Positions 6,779-16,069 of a DNA stretch of 25,991 nt are shown here, in pieces (position 1 is the stretch's first letter; the number at the start of each line of letters is the position of its first letter). Location: NCBI GenBank assembly GCA_904501775.1, contig CAJGCJ010000015.1, positions 1 to 25,991 on the forward strand. Reading direction: 5' to 3'. Both the position numbers and the translations under genes were made by a program. This stretch comes from an uncultured Bacteroidaceae bacterium (GTDB taxonomy: Bacteria > Bacteroidota > Bacteroidia > Bacteroidales > Bacteroidaceae). A model generated the notes under the pieces. It ran no database searches and was not told where the DNA came from. It worked only from the letters and a program-made list of their open reading frames with translations.

Positions 6779-7882
6779 ATGGCTCTTAAAGCAGGAATTG
6801 TTGGCTTGCCCAACGTAGGAAAATCGACACTTTTCAACTGTCTGTCGAGTGCAAAGGCACAGGCAGCCAATTTCCCCTTTTGTACAATAGATGCACAAAT
6901 GGGACAAATCACCGTCCCCGACGAAAGACTTAACAAATTGGCAGAGTTGGTACATCCCGGCAGAATAGTACCTGCCACATGCGATATTGTTGATATTGCA
7001 GGCCTTGTGAAAGGTGCAAGCAAAGGAGAGGGACTGGGTAACCAATTCTTGGGAAACATACGCGAGACTGATGCTATCATCCATGTGCTGCGTTGCTTCG
7101 ACAACGATAATATTGTGCATGTGGACGGCTCGGTAAACCCCGTCCGCGATAAGGAAATTATAGATATCGAGTTGCAGTTGAAAGACCTTGAGACTGTTGA
7201 GAACCGTATCAAACGTGTTGAGAAACAGGCGCGTGTAGGTGGTGACAAGCAGGCTAAGCTCGAATTCGATGTGCTCATGCGTTATAAAGAGGTCCTTGAA
7301 GCCGGAAAATCGGCCCGTACAGTGGTTTTCGATACCGAGGACGAGCAACAGGCAGCAAAGAACCTTTTCTTGCTCACATCGAAGCCTGTGCTTTATGTAT
7401 GTAACGTAGATGATACTTCTGCTGCAAACGGAAACAAATATGTAGAGGCCGTACGCGAGGCTGTTAAGGACGAGAATGCCGAACTGCTCATTATCTCGGC
7501 ACAGACAGAGTCGGATATAGCAGAACTCGAGAGCTACGAAGAGAAGCAGATGTTCCTCGAGGATATGGGATTGAGCGAGTCGGGATGCGACCGTCTTATC
7601 AAGGCTATCTACAGTTTGCTCAACCTTCAGACATTCATTACAGCTGGTGAGATGGAGGTAAAGGCATGGACCTTCCGTAAAGGTTGGAAGGCTCCCCAGT
7701 GTGCAGGTGTCATACACACTGATTTCGAAAAGGGTTTCATACGCGCCGAGGTAATAAAATACGACGATTATATAAAGTATGGCTCCGAGTCAGCTGTTAA
7801 AGAGGCCGGAAAAATGGGTGTTGAAGGAAAAGAGTACGTGGTGCAGGATGGCGATATAATGCATTTCCGTTTTAACGTATAA
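6779..7882 (+). CDS. ychF: Redox-regulated ATPase YchF (Obg family)
   Basis: YchF/OLA1 is a ribosome-associated P-loop NTPase of the Obg family that prefers ATP to GTP and is tied to stress and redox control of translation. The 367-residue length is standard (363 in E. coli). G1 is GLPNVGKS at residues 9-16, the switch region has NFPFCTID, and G3 is DIAGLVKGASKGEGLG, the Obg-type extended motif. At the G4 site the sequence is CNVDD and not NKxD, as expected for a member with relaxed base specificity. A central coiled-coil pair (about 130-200) and a C-terminal TGS domain (about 280-367) complete the protein. It is followed by lgt after 11 bases, so the two are probably co-transcribed. Confidence 0.97.
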   Translation: MALKAGIVGLPNVGKSTLFNCLSSAKAQAANFPFCTIDAQMGQITVPDERLNKLAELVHPGRIVPATCDIVDIAGLVKGASKGEGLGNQFLGNIRETDAIIHVLRCFDNDNIVHVDGSVNPVRDKEIIDIELQLKDLETVENRIKRVEKQARVGGDKQAKLEFDVLMRYKEVLEAGKSARTVVFDTEDEQQAAKNLFLLTSKPVLYVCNVDDTSAANGNKYVEAVREAVKDENAELLIISAQTESDIAELESYEEKQMFLEDMGLSESGCDRLIKAIYSLLNLQTFITAGEMEVKAWTFRKGWKAPQCAGVIHTDFEKGFIRAEVIKYDDYIKYGSESAVKEAGKMGVEGKEYVVQDGDIMHFRFNV

Positions 7883-7893
7883 AAAAGAAAAGA

Positions 7894-8721
7894 ATGAGTA
7901 CACTCCCCTGCTCTATTGTATGGAATCCCGATATGAGTCCGTTCTCTATTTTCGGATTCGAAATCCGCTATTATTCAATATGCTGGATAATTGGCCTGCT
8001 TGCAGGATATTACATAATGAAATATCTTTACAAAACTCAAAAGAAAGAAGATTCTCTTTTTGAGCCTTTGTTCATGTATTGTTTCTTTGGAATATTAATA
8101 GGAGCACGATTGGGACATTGCTTGTTCTATGAGCCCGAATATTACTTGAACAATATACTGGAGATAGTTTTACCGATGAAGCAGACAGCTGATGGCTGGA
8201 AATTCATTGGTTATCAGGGATTGGCAAGTCATGGAGGAACAATAGGTCTTTTTACTGCATTGTGGCTCTACTGCCGTAATACAAAGCTCAAATTTGCTTG
8301 GGTACTTGATAATATTGCCATTACAACACCTGTTGTAGCAGGAATGATTCGTTTAGGCAATTTCATGAACAGCGAAATCCTTGGACGCGCAACAGATGGT
8401 CCTCTTGGAATTATATTTACAAAAGTAGATAATATAGCACGTCATCCGGCACAGCTTTACGAAGCAGTTGCCTACTTCATTTTCTTTATAGGAGGATGGC
8501 TGTTGTATAAGAAATTCCCGCAGAAAGTGGGTACTCTGTTCTACTTCGGATATTGCCTTGCCACAATCTTCACATTCCGTTTCTTTGTAGAATTTGTGAA
8601 AGAGGTGCAGGTTGATTTTGAGCAGGGAATGGCTCTTAACATGGGACAATGGTTAAGTATTCCATTCATCATTATTGGAGTGGGAAGTATGATATATAGC
8701 AATAGAAAAAAGGCAGAGTAA
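7894..8721 (+). CDS. lgt: Prolipoprotein diacylglyceryl transferase
   Basis: Lgt moves the diacylglyceryl group of phosphatidylglycerol onto the lipobox cysteine of prolipoproteins, the first step of lipoprotein maturation in the inner membrane. The protein has 275 residues with about seven hydrophobic segments. Key residues are present: HGGTIG with His113, the signature RLGNFMNSE (Arg153 to Glu161), the following LGRATDGPLG, RHPAQLYEA at 183-191 and RFFVEF near the C-terminus. The ATG at 7894 follows ychF by 11 bases. The last codons and the TAA lie inside a terminator hairpin whose loop is the stop codon itself. Confidence 0.97.
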   Translation: MSTLPCSIVWNPDMSPFSIFGFEIRYYSICWIIGLLAGYYIMKYLYKTQKKEDSLFEPLFMYCFFGILIGARLGHCLFYEPEYYLNNILEIVLPMKQTADGWKFIGYQGLASHGGTIGLFTALWLYCRNTKLKFAWVLDNIAITTPVVAGMIRLGNFMNSEILGRATDGPLGIIFTKVDNIARHPAQLYEAVAYFIFFIGGWLLYKKFPQKVGTLFYFGYCLATIFTFRFFVEFVKEVQVDFEQGMALNMGQWLSIPFIIIGVGSMIYSNRKKAE

Positions 8722-8738
8722 TCTGCCTTTTTTCTATT
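8701..8738. terminator. Bidirectional terminator enclosing the lgt stop codon
   Basis: AATAGAAAAAAGGCAGA (8701-8717) pairs perfectly with 8722-8738 around the tetraloop GTAA. The loop includes the lgt TAA (8719-8721), and the right arm reaches into the catalase stop codon (8737-8739). The GGCAGA/TCTGCC core with A-run on one side and T-run on the other makes it work in both directions. Stem and stop codons of both convergent genes are thus fused within 40 bases. Confidence 0.9.
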
Positions 8739-10248
8739 AAAACGTGCCCTCTTTTGTAGATTCGAGCCTATCCTGCTCTTTCATCAAAGATAGTTCTTCA
8801 ATTTTACCAATATCAAGTCCCATCGCCAATGCTAATCGCATACCATAATCTTTGTCGGCCAAATAACAATGTGATGCATGACGATATTTTATATTGTCTG
8901 TCACTGTTTTCATGTCCGAGACTGTATTTTCTATAAGTAATTTGCGCTTATCCTCACTCATAAGACGATACAGGTTACCGGGTTGATAAAAACAGTCGTC
9001 CGTAACATCATCGTACTGGTTGTAACGATCAGATACTCCATCGCAAGCAGAATACATATATTTTGCAGTGCCTACACCCCACTCCCCTATGCTATTTGGA
9101 GAATAACCTTTTGTTGCACCACAATTTCCGTCGACACGCATCGCTCCGTCACGATGAAAACTATGTATCTCACAATGTGCCCGGTTTACAGGTATTTGAT
9201 CATGATTTACACCCAAACGATAACGTTGGGCATCGCCGTATGAAAAAAGTCTTCCTTGTAATAATTTATCGGGTGACAGTCCTATTCCCGGTACTATATG
9301 CGCAGGATTGAATGCAGCCTGTTCAACATCGGCAAAATAGTTATCAGGATTGCGATTAAGCTCCAATACACCTACTTCTATCAATGGAAAATCTTTATGG
9401 CTCCATACTTTTGTTACATCAAAAGGGTTCTCTTTATATGAACAAGCCTGCTCCTCGGTCATTATCTGGAAATATAATGTCCAGCGTGGATAATCTCCAC
9501 GTTCTATTGCATTGAACAAATCGCGTCCGTGACTTTCTCTGTCACAGGCTATTATGTTTGCTGCTTCGTCGTTTGTAAGGTTCTTTATGCCTTGCTGGGT
9601 TCGAAAATGGAATTTCACCCATACCCTTTTACTATCAGCGTTTATAAGGCTGTATGTGTGCGACCCGAACCCGTGCATATGACGGTACGAAGCAGGTATT
9701 CCTCTATCGGACATTACAATTGTAACTTGATGAAGAGCCTCGGGCAACATTGTCCAAAAATCCCAATTACTTTGTGGCGAACGCAGATTTGTTTTAGGAT
9801 CACGTTTTATGGCATGGTTAAGATCGGGGAATTGCAGCGGATCGCGCAAGAAAAACACCGGTGTATTGTTTCCTACAAGGTCCCAATTACCCTCTTCGGT
9901 ATAGAACTTCACAGCAAAACCTCTTATATCGCGCTCGGCATCGGCAGCACCACGCTCGCCTGCCACTGTCGAAAAACGTACAAAAAGGTCGGTCTTTTTA
10001 CCTACTTTCGAAAATATTGATGCACAAGTATATTGTGTAACATCTTGAGTAACTGTGAATGTACCGAATGCTCCACTACCCTTTGCGTGCATACGACGCT
10101 CAGGGATAACTTCTCTATCGAAGTGTGCAAGTTTCTCTATTAACCAGTTGTCTTCTAATAAAACAGGTCCACGTTTGCCCGCCGTAAGAGAATTTGTATT
10201 GTCGGCAACAGGGGCACCAACCTCGTTGGTTATAATCTTCTTTTTCAT
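8737..10248 (-). CDS. katA: Monofunctional haem catalase
   Basis: A small-subunit haem catalase (503 residues) converting hydrogen peroxide to water and oxygen. The distal site is intact with His54 (REVIPERRMHAKG) and the Asn pair 127-128 in VGNNTPVFF. The proximal haem ligand is Tyr337 in RLFSYGDAQ, with Arg333 before it. No signal peptide is seen, so it is probably cytoplasmic. Bacteroidales strains that keep katA are usually aerotolerant. The start ATG (10246-10248) gives the normal N-terminus; the next Met is residue 53. It lies 67 bases after mutS on the same strand, with a strong hairpin filling most of that spacer and ending three bases before the ATG, which suggests controlled expression. 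Confidence 0.97.
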   Translation of the reverse strand: MKKKIITNEVGAPVADNTNSLTAGKRGPVLLEDNWLIEKLAHFDREVIPERRMHAKGSGAFGTFTVTQDVTQYTCASIFSKVGKKTDLFVRFSTVAGERGAADAERDIRGFAVKFYTEEGNWDLVGNNTPVFFLRDPLQFPDLNHAIKRDPKTNLRSPQSNWDFWTMLPEALHQVTIVMSDRGIPASYRHMHGFGSHTYSLINADSKRVWVKFHFRTQQGIKNLTNDEAANIIACDRESHGRDLFNAIERGDYPRWTLYFQIMTEEQACSYKENPFDVTKVWSHKDFPLIEVGVLELNRNPDNYFADVEQAAFNPAHIVPGIGLSPDKLLQGRLFSYGDAQRYRLGVNHDQIPVNRAHCEIHSFHRDGAMRVDGNCGATKGYSPNSIGEWGVGTAKYMYSACDGVSDRYNQYDDVTDDCFYQPGNLYRLMSEDKRKLLIENTVSDMKTVTDNIKYRHASHCYLADKDYGMRLALAMGLDIGKIEELSLMKEQDRLESTKEGTF

Positions 10249-10251
10249 AAA

Positions 10252-10285
10252 AACAGGTATTAAGAACTAACTCTTAACACCTGTT
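10252..10285 (-). promoter_or_regulatory. Hairpin in the mutS-katA spacer, terminator or katA control element
   Basis: On the - strand, AACAGGTGTTAAGA pairs with TCTTAATACCTGTT with one mismatch and a 6-base loop. The stem is followed by TTTTT running into the ATG of katA, so it has the form of an intrinsic terminator for mutS. It also lies where the katA ribosome site should be, and its core TTAAGA-N6-TCTTAA could be a protein-binding dyad. I see no clean TAnnTTTG promoter in the spacer for katA alone. Confidence 0.7.
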
Positions 10286-10315
10286 ATTTCTTTTTTGTTT
10301 AAAGGTTAATATCTT

Positions 10316-12943
10316 TTATTTACCCTTTACAATACGCTTTATATCATTCAGTTTATTGAGTGCCTCCAAAGGTGTGAGATTGTTTACATCAATTCCTAAA
10401 ATCTCGTCGCGCACCTGCGACAGAACAGGGTCATCGAGCTGGAAGAAACTCAATTGCATACCTTCGCGACTATTTGATATTTCAACAGTCGGAGCACTTT
10501 TTATCTCACCTCTGTTGTTCGATGATTCAAGTTTCTCGAGTATCTGCTCGGAGCGTTTCACTATACTCTTGGGCATGCCGGCAAGCTTTGCTACATGAAT
10601 TCCGAATGAGTGCTCACTTCCACCGGGCATAAGTTTGCGCAGGAATATTACCCTGCCGTCAATCTCCTTAACCGATACATTGAAATTCTTTATTCGCGAG
10701 AAACTCTTCTCCATCTCATTAAGTTCGTGGTAATGGGTGGCAAATAGTGTTCGCGCCCTACCCTTTGCTGTCTCGTGTATATGCTCTACAATAGCCCATG
10801 CAATAGACATTCCGTCATAAGTAGATGTACCGCGGCCAAGCTCATCGAACAGTACAAGACTGTGTGCCGAAATATTGTTGAGGATATTTGCAGCCTCGGT
10901 CATCTCTACCATAAAGGTAGATTCTCCTGCCGAAATGTTGTCACTTGCTCCTACTCTTGTAAAAATCTTGTCTACAATACCTATTGTTGCACTGTCGGCT
11001 GGAACAAAGCAGCCAATCTGTGCAAGCAATGTTATAAGTGCAGTCTGGCGCAGCAATGCCGACTTACCTGCCATATTAGGACCTGTAACTATTATTATCT
11101 GCTGCTTTTCACTGTCGAGATAGAGGTCGTTTGGAACATACGACTCCCCTACTCCCATCTGACGCTCAATAACAGGATGACGTCCCTGTTTTATATCCAG
11201 AACATCCTCGTCACATATTACAGGACGTATGTATTTATGTGCACGCGATACATTTGCAAACGATAACAACACATCAAGACGTGCCAGATGCATGGCATTC
11301 AATTGAATGGATGGTATGTAGCTTGTAAGTGACGAAACCAAATCGGAATAAAGAGAGGTTTCGAGAGCAAGGATCTTCTCTTCGGCTCCAAGAATTTTCT
11401 CTTCATATTCTTTCAGTTCCTGAGTTATATAACGCTCGGCATTCACAAGGGTCTGCTTGCGTATCCACTCCTGAGGAACGTTGTCTTTATAAGTGTTTCG
11501 TACTTCTATATAATATCCGAAGACATTATTAAACGATATTTTCAGGCTTGGGATACCTGTACGCTCACTCTCGCGCTGCTGTAGCTGTATGAGATAATCC
11601 TTGCCATGGTATGCTATGGCACGCAGTTCATCGAGTTGCTCGTTTATGCCATCGCATATCACATTGCCTTTATTTAACAACAACGGCGGGTTTGGAACTA
11701 TTTCATTGGCTATTCTGTCGCGTATATCGGCACAACAATCGAGCTGCGCACCAATGTTTTTGAGCACAGCATCTGACGATGCTTCACAAGCCTTTTTTAT
11801 AGGTTCAATTGCCTGAAGCGCTATTTTCAATTGGACCAGTTCGCGCGGAGAGACACGTCCTGCCGCCACTTTTGATATAATACGCTCCAAATCGCCTATA
11901 AGACGCAGATTCTCGTATATAACATCGCGGAATTCAGGCTCACGGAAATAGTATTCCACCACATCGAGACGCTCTTCAATAGGTTTCTTATCCTTTAAAG
12001 GAAATACCATCCAACGCTTCAGTAGACGGGCACCCATTGCTGTCACAGTTTTGTCGATAACGGAAAGCAGCGGCGAGCCTCCCTCGTGCATGCTACTCAG
12101 AAGTTCGAGACTTCGGATAGTAAATTTATCGAGACGCACATATCTTTCCTCTTCAATTCGTGAGATATTGCGGATATGTGCAATTTGTGTGTGTAACGTA
12201 ACATTCAGATAATGCAATATGGCTCCCGAAGCTATTATTCCGCTTCTCAGATGCGAAATACCAAATCCCTTCATATTCTTCGTTTCGAAATGCTTTGTAA
12301 GCTTTTCATTCGCGAATTCATCGGTAAATACCCAGTCGTCGAGTTCAAAGACCGTATACTTTGCACCGAAACACTCCTCGAAGCGTTTTCTTTGTCCACG
12401 TTCGAAAAGAACCTCTTTAGGCTGGAAATTTATGAGCAATTTGTCTATATAATCGAATGTACCCTCGGCTGTAAGGAATTCACCTGTAGAGATATCAAGA
12501 AAGGCAACTCCACACATCGGTTTTCCGAAATGTACCGCCGCAAGGAAATTATTCTCTTTATAGTCGAGCACATTGTCGTTTATGGAAACACCGGGAGTGA
12601 CAAGTTCTGTTATTCCACGTTTTACAAGTTTCTTGGTAAGTTTCGGGTCTTCCAACTGGTCGCAAATGGCTACACGTTTACCGGCACGAATGAGCTTGGG
12701 CAAATATGTATCGAGTGCATGGAATGGGAAACCTGCCATTTCGATAGGTGCAGATGCCTCGCCCTTTCCATTGGAACGCCTTGTGAGCGTAATACCCAAT
12801 ATTTCCGATGCCAGAACTGCATCCGAACAATATGTTTCATAGAAGTCTCCACAACGGAAAAGCATAATAGCATCGGGATGCTTAGCTTTAAGATCATAGA
12901 ATTGCTTCATCATCGGGGTCAATGCTATCTCTTTGTCTGCCAT
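10316..12943 (-). CDS. mutS: DNA mismatch repair protein MutS
   Basis: MutS recognises mismatches and small loops in DNA and starts repair with MutL. At 875 residues it has normal length (853 in E. coli). The mismatch-probing Phe34-x-Glu36 sits in GDFYETY, part of RCGDFYE. The lever and clamp regions fill the middle. The ATPase has the P-loop TGPNMAGKS with Lys627, Walker B LVLFDE with Asp700-Glu701, and the GRGTSTYDG signature just after. A C-terminal tail of about 60 residues follows. The ATG at 12941-12943 gives the usual start MMKQFYDLKAKHPDA after ten residues. It diverges from leuS across a 226-bp spacer and precedes katA. Confidence 0.98.
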   Translation of the reverse strand: MADKEIALTPMMKQFYDLKAKHPDAIMLFRCGDFYETYCSDAVLASEILGITLTRRSNGKGEASAPIEMAGFPFHALDTYLPKLIRAGKRVAICDQLEDPKLTKKLVKRGITELVTPGVSINDNVLDYKENNFLAAVHFGKPMCGVAFLDISTGEFLTAEGTFDYIDKLLINFQPKEVLFERGQRKRFEECFGAKYTVFELDDWVFTDEFANEKLTKHFETKNMKGFGISHLRSGIIASGAILHYLNVTLHTQIAHIRNISRIEEERYVRLDKFTIRSLELLSSMHEGGSPLLSVIDKTVTAMGARLLKRWMVFPLKDKKPIEERLDVVEYYFREPEFRDVIYENLRLIGDLERIISKVAAGRVSPRELVQLKIALQAIEPIKKACEASSDAVLKNIGAQLDCCADIRDRIANEIVPNPPLLLNKGNVICDGINEQLDELRAIAYHGKDYLIQLQQRESERTGIPSLKISFNNVFGYYIEVRNTYKDNVPQEWIRKQTLVNAERYITQELKEYEEKILGAEEKILALETSLYSDLVSSLTSYIPSIQLNAMHLARLDVLLSFANVSRAHKYIRPVICDEDVLDIKQGRHPVIERQMGVGESYVPNDLYLDSEKQQIIIVTGPNMAGKSALLRQTALITLLAQIGCFVPADSATIGIVDKIFTRVGASDNISAGESTFMVEMTEAANILNNISAHSLVLFDELGRGTSTYDGMSIAWAIVEHIHETAKGRARTLFATHYHELNEMEKSFSRIKNFNVSVKEIDGRVIFLRKLMPGGSEHSFGIHVAKLAGMPKSIVKRSEQILEKLESSNNRGEIKSAPTVEISNSREGMQLSFFQLDDPVLSQVRDEILGIDVNNLTPLEALNKLNDIKRIVKGK

Positions 12944-12978
12944 CGGAAAATATTTAAAATGATAAACTTTATAAAGCG

Positions 12979-12986
12979 CGAAGATA
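12979..12986 (-). promoter_or_regulatory. Possible -7 element for mutS
   Basis: On the - strand, TATCTTCG at 12986-12979 matches TAnnTTTG at 7 of 8 positions and lies 35 bases before the mutS start. No clear -33 element was found, so this is tentative. Confidence 0.35.
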
Positions 12987-13084
12987 GTGTATTTTTTCGT
13001 ATTAGAGTATCAATGCATAGGAGAAAGTAACATATTTACAGCCACACATAATTTTTAGTTAACAATTAAATGCAACTATATCTA

Positions 13085-13110
13085 TTGTATTACTTTTTTA
13101 TATACTTTTG
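13085..13110 (+). promoter_or_regulatory. Promoter of leuS
   Basis: TACTTTTG at 13103-13110 matches the -7 consensus exactly and is followed by CATGC, where transcription should start near 13116. A TTG at 13085-13087 is the best -33 candidate, but the spacer (15) is short. The leader to the ATG at 13170 is about 55 bases. Confidence 0.65.
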
Positions 13111-13116
13111 CATGCA

Positions 13117-13133
13117 CTTATACTACGTATAAG
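13117..13133 (+). promoter_or_regulatory. Hairpin at the 5' end of the leuS leader
   Basis: CTTATAC (13117-13123) and GTATAAG (13127-13133) form a 7-bp dyad with a three-base centre directly at the predicted transcription start. It could stabilise the 5' end of the leuS mRNA or be an operator. It is too small to be a T-box, and no T-box specifier or antiterminator is seen. Confidence 0.4.
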
Positions 13134-13169
13134 CACCTTGGATTAAATATAATAAAAATTACATATACT

Positions 13170-16001
13170 ATGGCATATAATTTTAACGAAATTGAGAAAA
13201 AATGGCAACAGCGATGGAAAGAGAACAACACATATCGCGTTACCGAAAACAATGAAAAAGAAAAATACTATGTACTCAATATGTTCCCTTATCCGTCGGG
13301 AGCCGGATTGCATGTAGGACACCCATTGGGTTACATTGCTTCAGATATTTTTGCACGTTACAAACGTCTTTGCGGATATAATGTCCTTAACCCTATGGGT
13401 TACGATGCATACGGACTTCCTGCCGAACAATATGCCATTCAGACAGGACAGCACCCTGCGATAACAACACAGCAAAATATAAACCGATATCGCGAACAGT
13501 TAGACAAAATAGGCTTCTGTTTCGATTGGGACAGAGAGATAAAGACTTGCGACCCCGAGTACTATCAGTGGACACAGTGGGCATTCATAAAGATGTTCAA
13601 CCACTACTATGACAATAAGGCTAAATGCAGCAAGCCTATTAGCGAACTTATTGATATTTTATCGAAAGAGGGTAGTGCCGGTATCGATGCTGCCTGCACC
13701 GAAGAGATTGATATAACAGCAGAACAGTGGAACGCTATGAGCGATAAAGAGCAACAGGAGTTGCTGATGAACTGGCGTATAGCATTCCTCAATGAAACAA
13801 TGGTCAACTGGTGTCCCATGTTGGGTACCGTACTTGCCAACGACGAGGTTGTAGATGGTGTATCGGAGCGTGGCGGTTATCCTGTTGTTCAAAAGAAGAT
13901 GAAACAGTGGTGTCTGCGTGTATCTGCATTTGCACAACGCCTACTCGACGGACTCGACAAAATAGAGTGGAGCGACTCTATCAAAGAGACACAAAAGAAC
14001 TGGATAGGTCGTAGTGAGGGTACCGAAATGAAATTCCACATTAAAGACAGTGATATTGAATTTACTATATTCACCACACGTGCCGACACAATTTTTGGTG
14101 TGACATTTATGGTACTTGCACCCGAGAGCGAACTTGTGAAGCAATTAACTACAGAAGCACAAAAAGCCGAAGTTGAAGCTTATTTAGACCACACAAAGAA
14201 ACGTACTGAGCGTGAACGTATGATTGACCGCAATGTAACAGGTGTATTTACAGGTTCTTACGCTATTAACCCCATAACAGGAGAAGAGATTCCCGTATGG
14301 ATAAGCGACTATGTGCTTTCGGGTTATGGAACAGGAGCCATCATGGCTGTTCCTGCTCACGACAGTCGTGACTATGCCTTTGCTAAACATTTTGGAATAG
14401 AGATACGACCCTTGATTGAGGGATGTGATGTGAGCGAAGAGAGTTTTGATGCAAAAGAGGGTATAATGACAAATTCGCCTACAGCAGCCTTTTCAGATTG
14501 CAAGCTCAATCTTAACGGAAAGACCGTAAAAGAGGCTATTGCAGCAACAAAAAAATTTGTAACAGAAAATAAATTGGGACGAGTAAAGGTTAACTATCGT
14601 CTGCGCGATGCTATATTCAGTCGTCAACGTTATTGGGGCGAACCTTTCCCCGTATACTATAAGAACGGAGTACCTTATACAGTACCCGAAGAGTGCCTAC
14701 CTATTGAATTGCCCGAGGTTGAAAAATTCCTTCCCACTGAGAGCGGAGAGCCTCCATTGGGACATGCAAAAGTATGGGCATGGGATACAGCAAACAACTG
14801 CATAACCGACAAGGCAAACATAAATAACGAAACAATATTCCCTCTCGAATTGAATACAATGCCCGGTTTTGCCGGTTCAAGCGCATATTATCTGCGTTAT
14901 ATGGATCCTCGCAATCACGAGGCATTGGTATCAGAAAAGTCAGATAAATATTGGCAAAATGTAGATCTTTATCTTGGTGGTGCCGAGCATGCAACAGGTC
15001 ACCTTATATACTCAAGATTCTGGAATATGTTCCTCTTCGACATAGGTGCAAGCATAAAGGAAGAACCTTTCCAGAAGCTCGTTAACCAAGGTATGATACA
15101 GGGACGAAGCAACTTTGTTTATCGTATAAAGGATACAAACAAATTTGTATCGCTAAACCTTAAGAAAGATTATGATGTAACACCGTTGCATGTAGATGTA
15201 AACATTGTTTCGAACGATATTCTTGATATTGAAGCATTCCGCGCATGGAGACCCGAGTTTGCTGATGCCGAGTTTATTCTTGAAGATGGAAAATATATAT
15301 GCGGATGGAGCATAGAAAAGATGAGTAAATCTATGCACAACGTTGTAAATCCCGATATCATAGTTGAGAAATATGGTGCCGACACACTGCGTATGTACGA
15401 GATGTTCTTAGGACCTTTGGAACAGTCTAAACCATGGGATACAAATGGTATTGACGGTTGTCACCGTTTCTTGCGTAAATTGTGGAATTTCTTCTACGAC
15501 AAGGACGATAATTTTATCGTAAATAATGAAGAGCCCGCAAAAGAGGAGTTGAAATCTATCCACAAACTGATTAAAAAAGCAACCGAGGATATAAATGCAT
15601 TCTCATATAACACAACTGTAAGTGCATTCATGATATGTGCCAATGAACTTGGTTCTTTGAAATGCAACAAACGTGCAATACTTGAGAACTTTATTATTGT
15701 ACTTGCACCCTTTGCACCTCATATTTGCGAAGAACTATGGGAGGCATTAGGTCACAGTACATCGGTATGCGATGCAGAATGGCCACAATACAACGAGGAC
15801 TATCTTAAAGAGGATACCATAAAGTATACAATCTCATTCAACGGTAAGGCACGCTTCACTATAGACTTTGCAGCAGATGCAACAAATGCCGAAATTGAAA
15901 AGTGCGTGCTCGAAAATGAGAACAGTAAAAAGTATATTGACAACAAACCTATAAAGAAAGTTATTATAGTACCCAAGAAAATTGTGAACATCGTTATCTG
16001 A
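13170..16001 (+). CDS. leuS: Leucyl-tRNA synthetase
   Basis: Class I synthetase charging tRNA-Leu. The 943-residue length exceeds the E. coli 860 mainly through inserts, one being the Glu/Asp-rich stretch around residues 155-200. The HIGH motif is HVGH at 48-51 in PYPSGAGLHVGH, and the KMSKS motif is present exactly at 717-721. The CP1 editing domain that hydrolyses mischarged tRNA is intact: TTRADTIFG and GYGTGAIMAVPAHDSRD, including the catalytic Asp. The C-terminal anticodon-binding bundle and a short end domain follow. It has its own promoter and is separated by 68 bases from the yitT-like gene. Confidence 0.98.
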   Translation: MAYNFNEIEKKWQQRWKENNTYRVTENNEKEKYYVLNMFPYPSGAGLHVGHPLGYIASDIFARYKRLCGYNVLNPMGYDAYGLPAEQYAIQTGQHPAITTQQNINRYREQLDKIGFCFDWDREIKTCDPEYYQWTQWAFIKMFNHYYDNKAKCSKPISELIDILSKEGSAGIDAACTEEIDITAEQWNAMSDKEQQELLMNWRIAFLNETMVNWCPMLGTVLANDEVVDGVSERGGYPVVQKKMKQWCLRVSAFAQRLLDGLDKIEWSDSIKETQKNWIGRSEGTEMKFHIKDSDIEFTIFTTRADTIFGVTFMVLAPESELVKQLTTEAQKAEVEAYLDHTKKRTERERMIDRNVTGVFTGSYAINPITGEEIPVWISDYVLSGYGTGAIMAVPAHDSRDYAFAKHFGIEIRPLIEGCDVSEESFDAKEGIMTNSPTAAFSDCKLNLNGKTVKEAIAATKKFVTENKLGRVKVNYRLRDAIFSRQRYWGEPFPVYYKNGVPYTVPEECLPIELPEVEKFLPTESGEPPLGHAKVWAWDTANNCITDKANINNETIFPLELNTMPGFAGSSAYYLRYMDPRNHEALVSEKSDKYWQNVDLYLGGAEHATGHLIYSRFWNMFLFDIGASIKEEPFQKLVNQGMIQGRSNFVYRIKDTNKFVSLNLKKDYDVTPLHVDVNIVSNDILDIEAFRAWRPEFADAEFILEDGKYICGWSIEKMSKSMHNVVNPDIIVEKYGADTLRMYEMFLGPLEQSKPWDTNGIDGCHRFLRKLWNFFYDKDDNFIVNNEEPAKEELKSIHKLIKKATEDINAFSYNTTVSAFMICANELGSLKCNKRAILENFIIVLAPFAPHICEELWEALGHSTSVCDAEWPQYNEDYLKEDTIKYTISFNGKARFTIDFAADATNAEIEKCVLENENSKKYIDNKPIKKVIIVPKKIVNIVI

Positions 16002-16069
16002 TGACAAATACAATTACTTTTTGAAAATTACATATTGCAATTATAGTTAATACAATAATTTAAAAAATT

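Noticed and set aside
6758..7717. 319-codon open frame on the - strand opposite ychF
   Set aside because: ychF has every expected motif on the + strand; the antisense product is Cys- and Leu-rich with no domain and no start signal.
12212..13030. 272-codon open frame on the + strand opposite the start of mutS
   Set aside because: It overlaps mutS entirely at its 5' end and runs through the mutS promoter; the product is antisense-like and resembles nothing.
13111..13169. T-box leader for leuS
   Set aside because: The leader is about 55 bases with a single 7-bp stem, too short and lacking the antiterminator motif.
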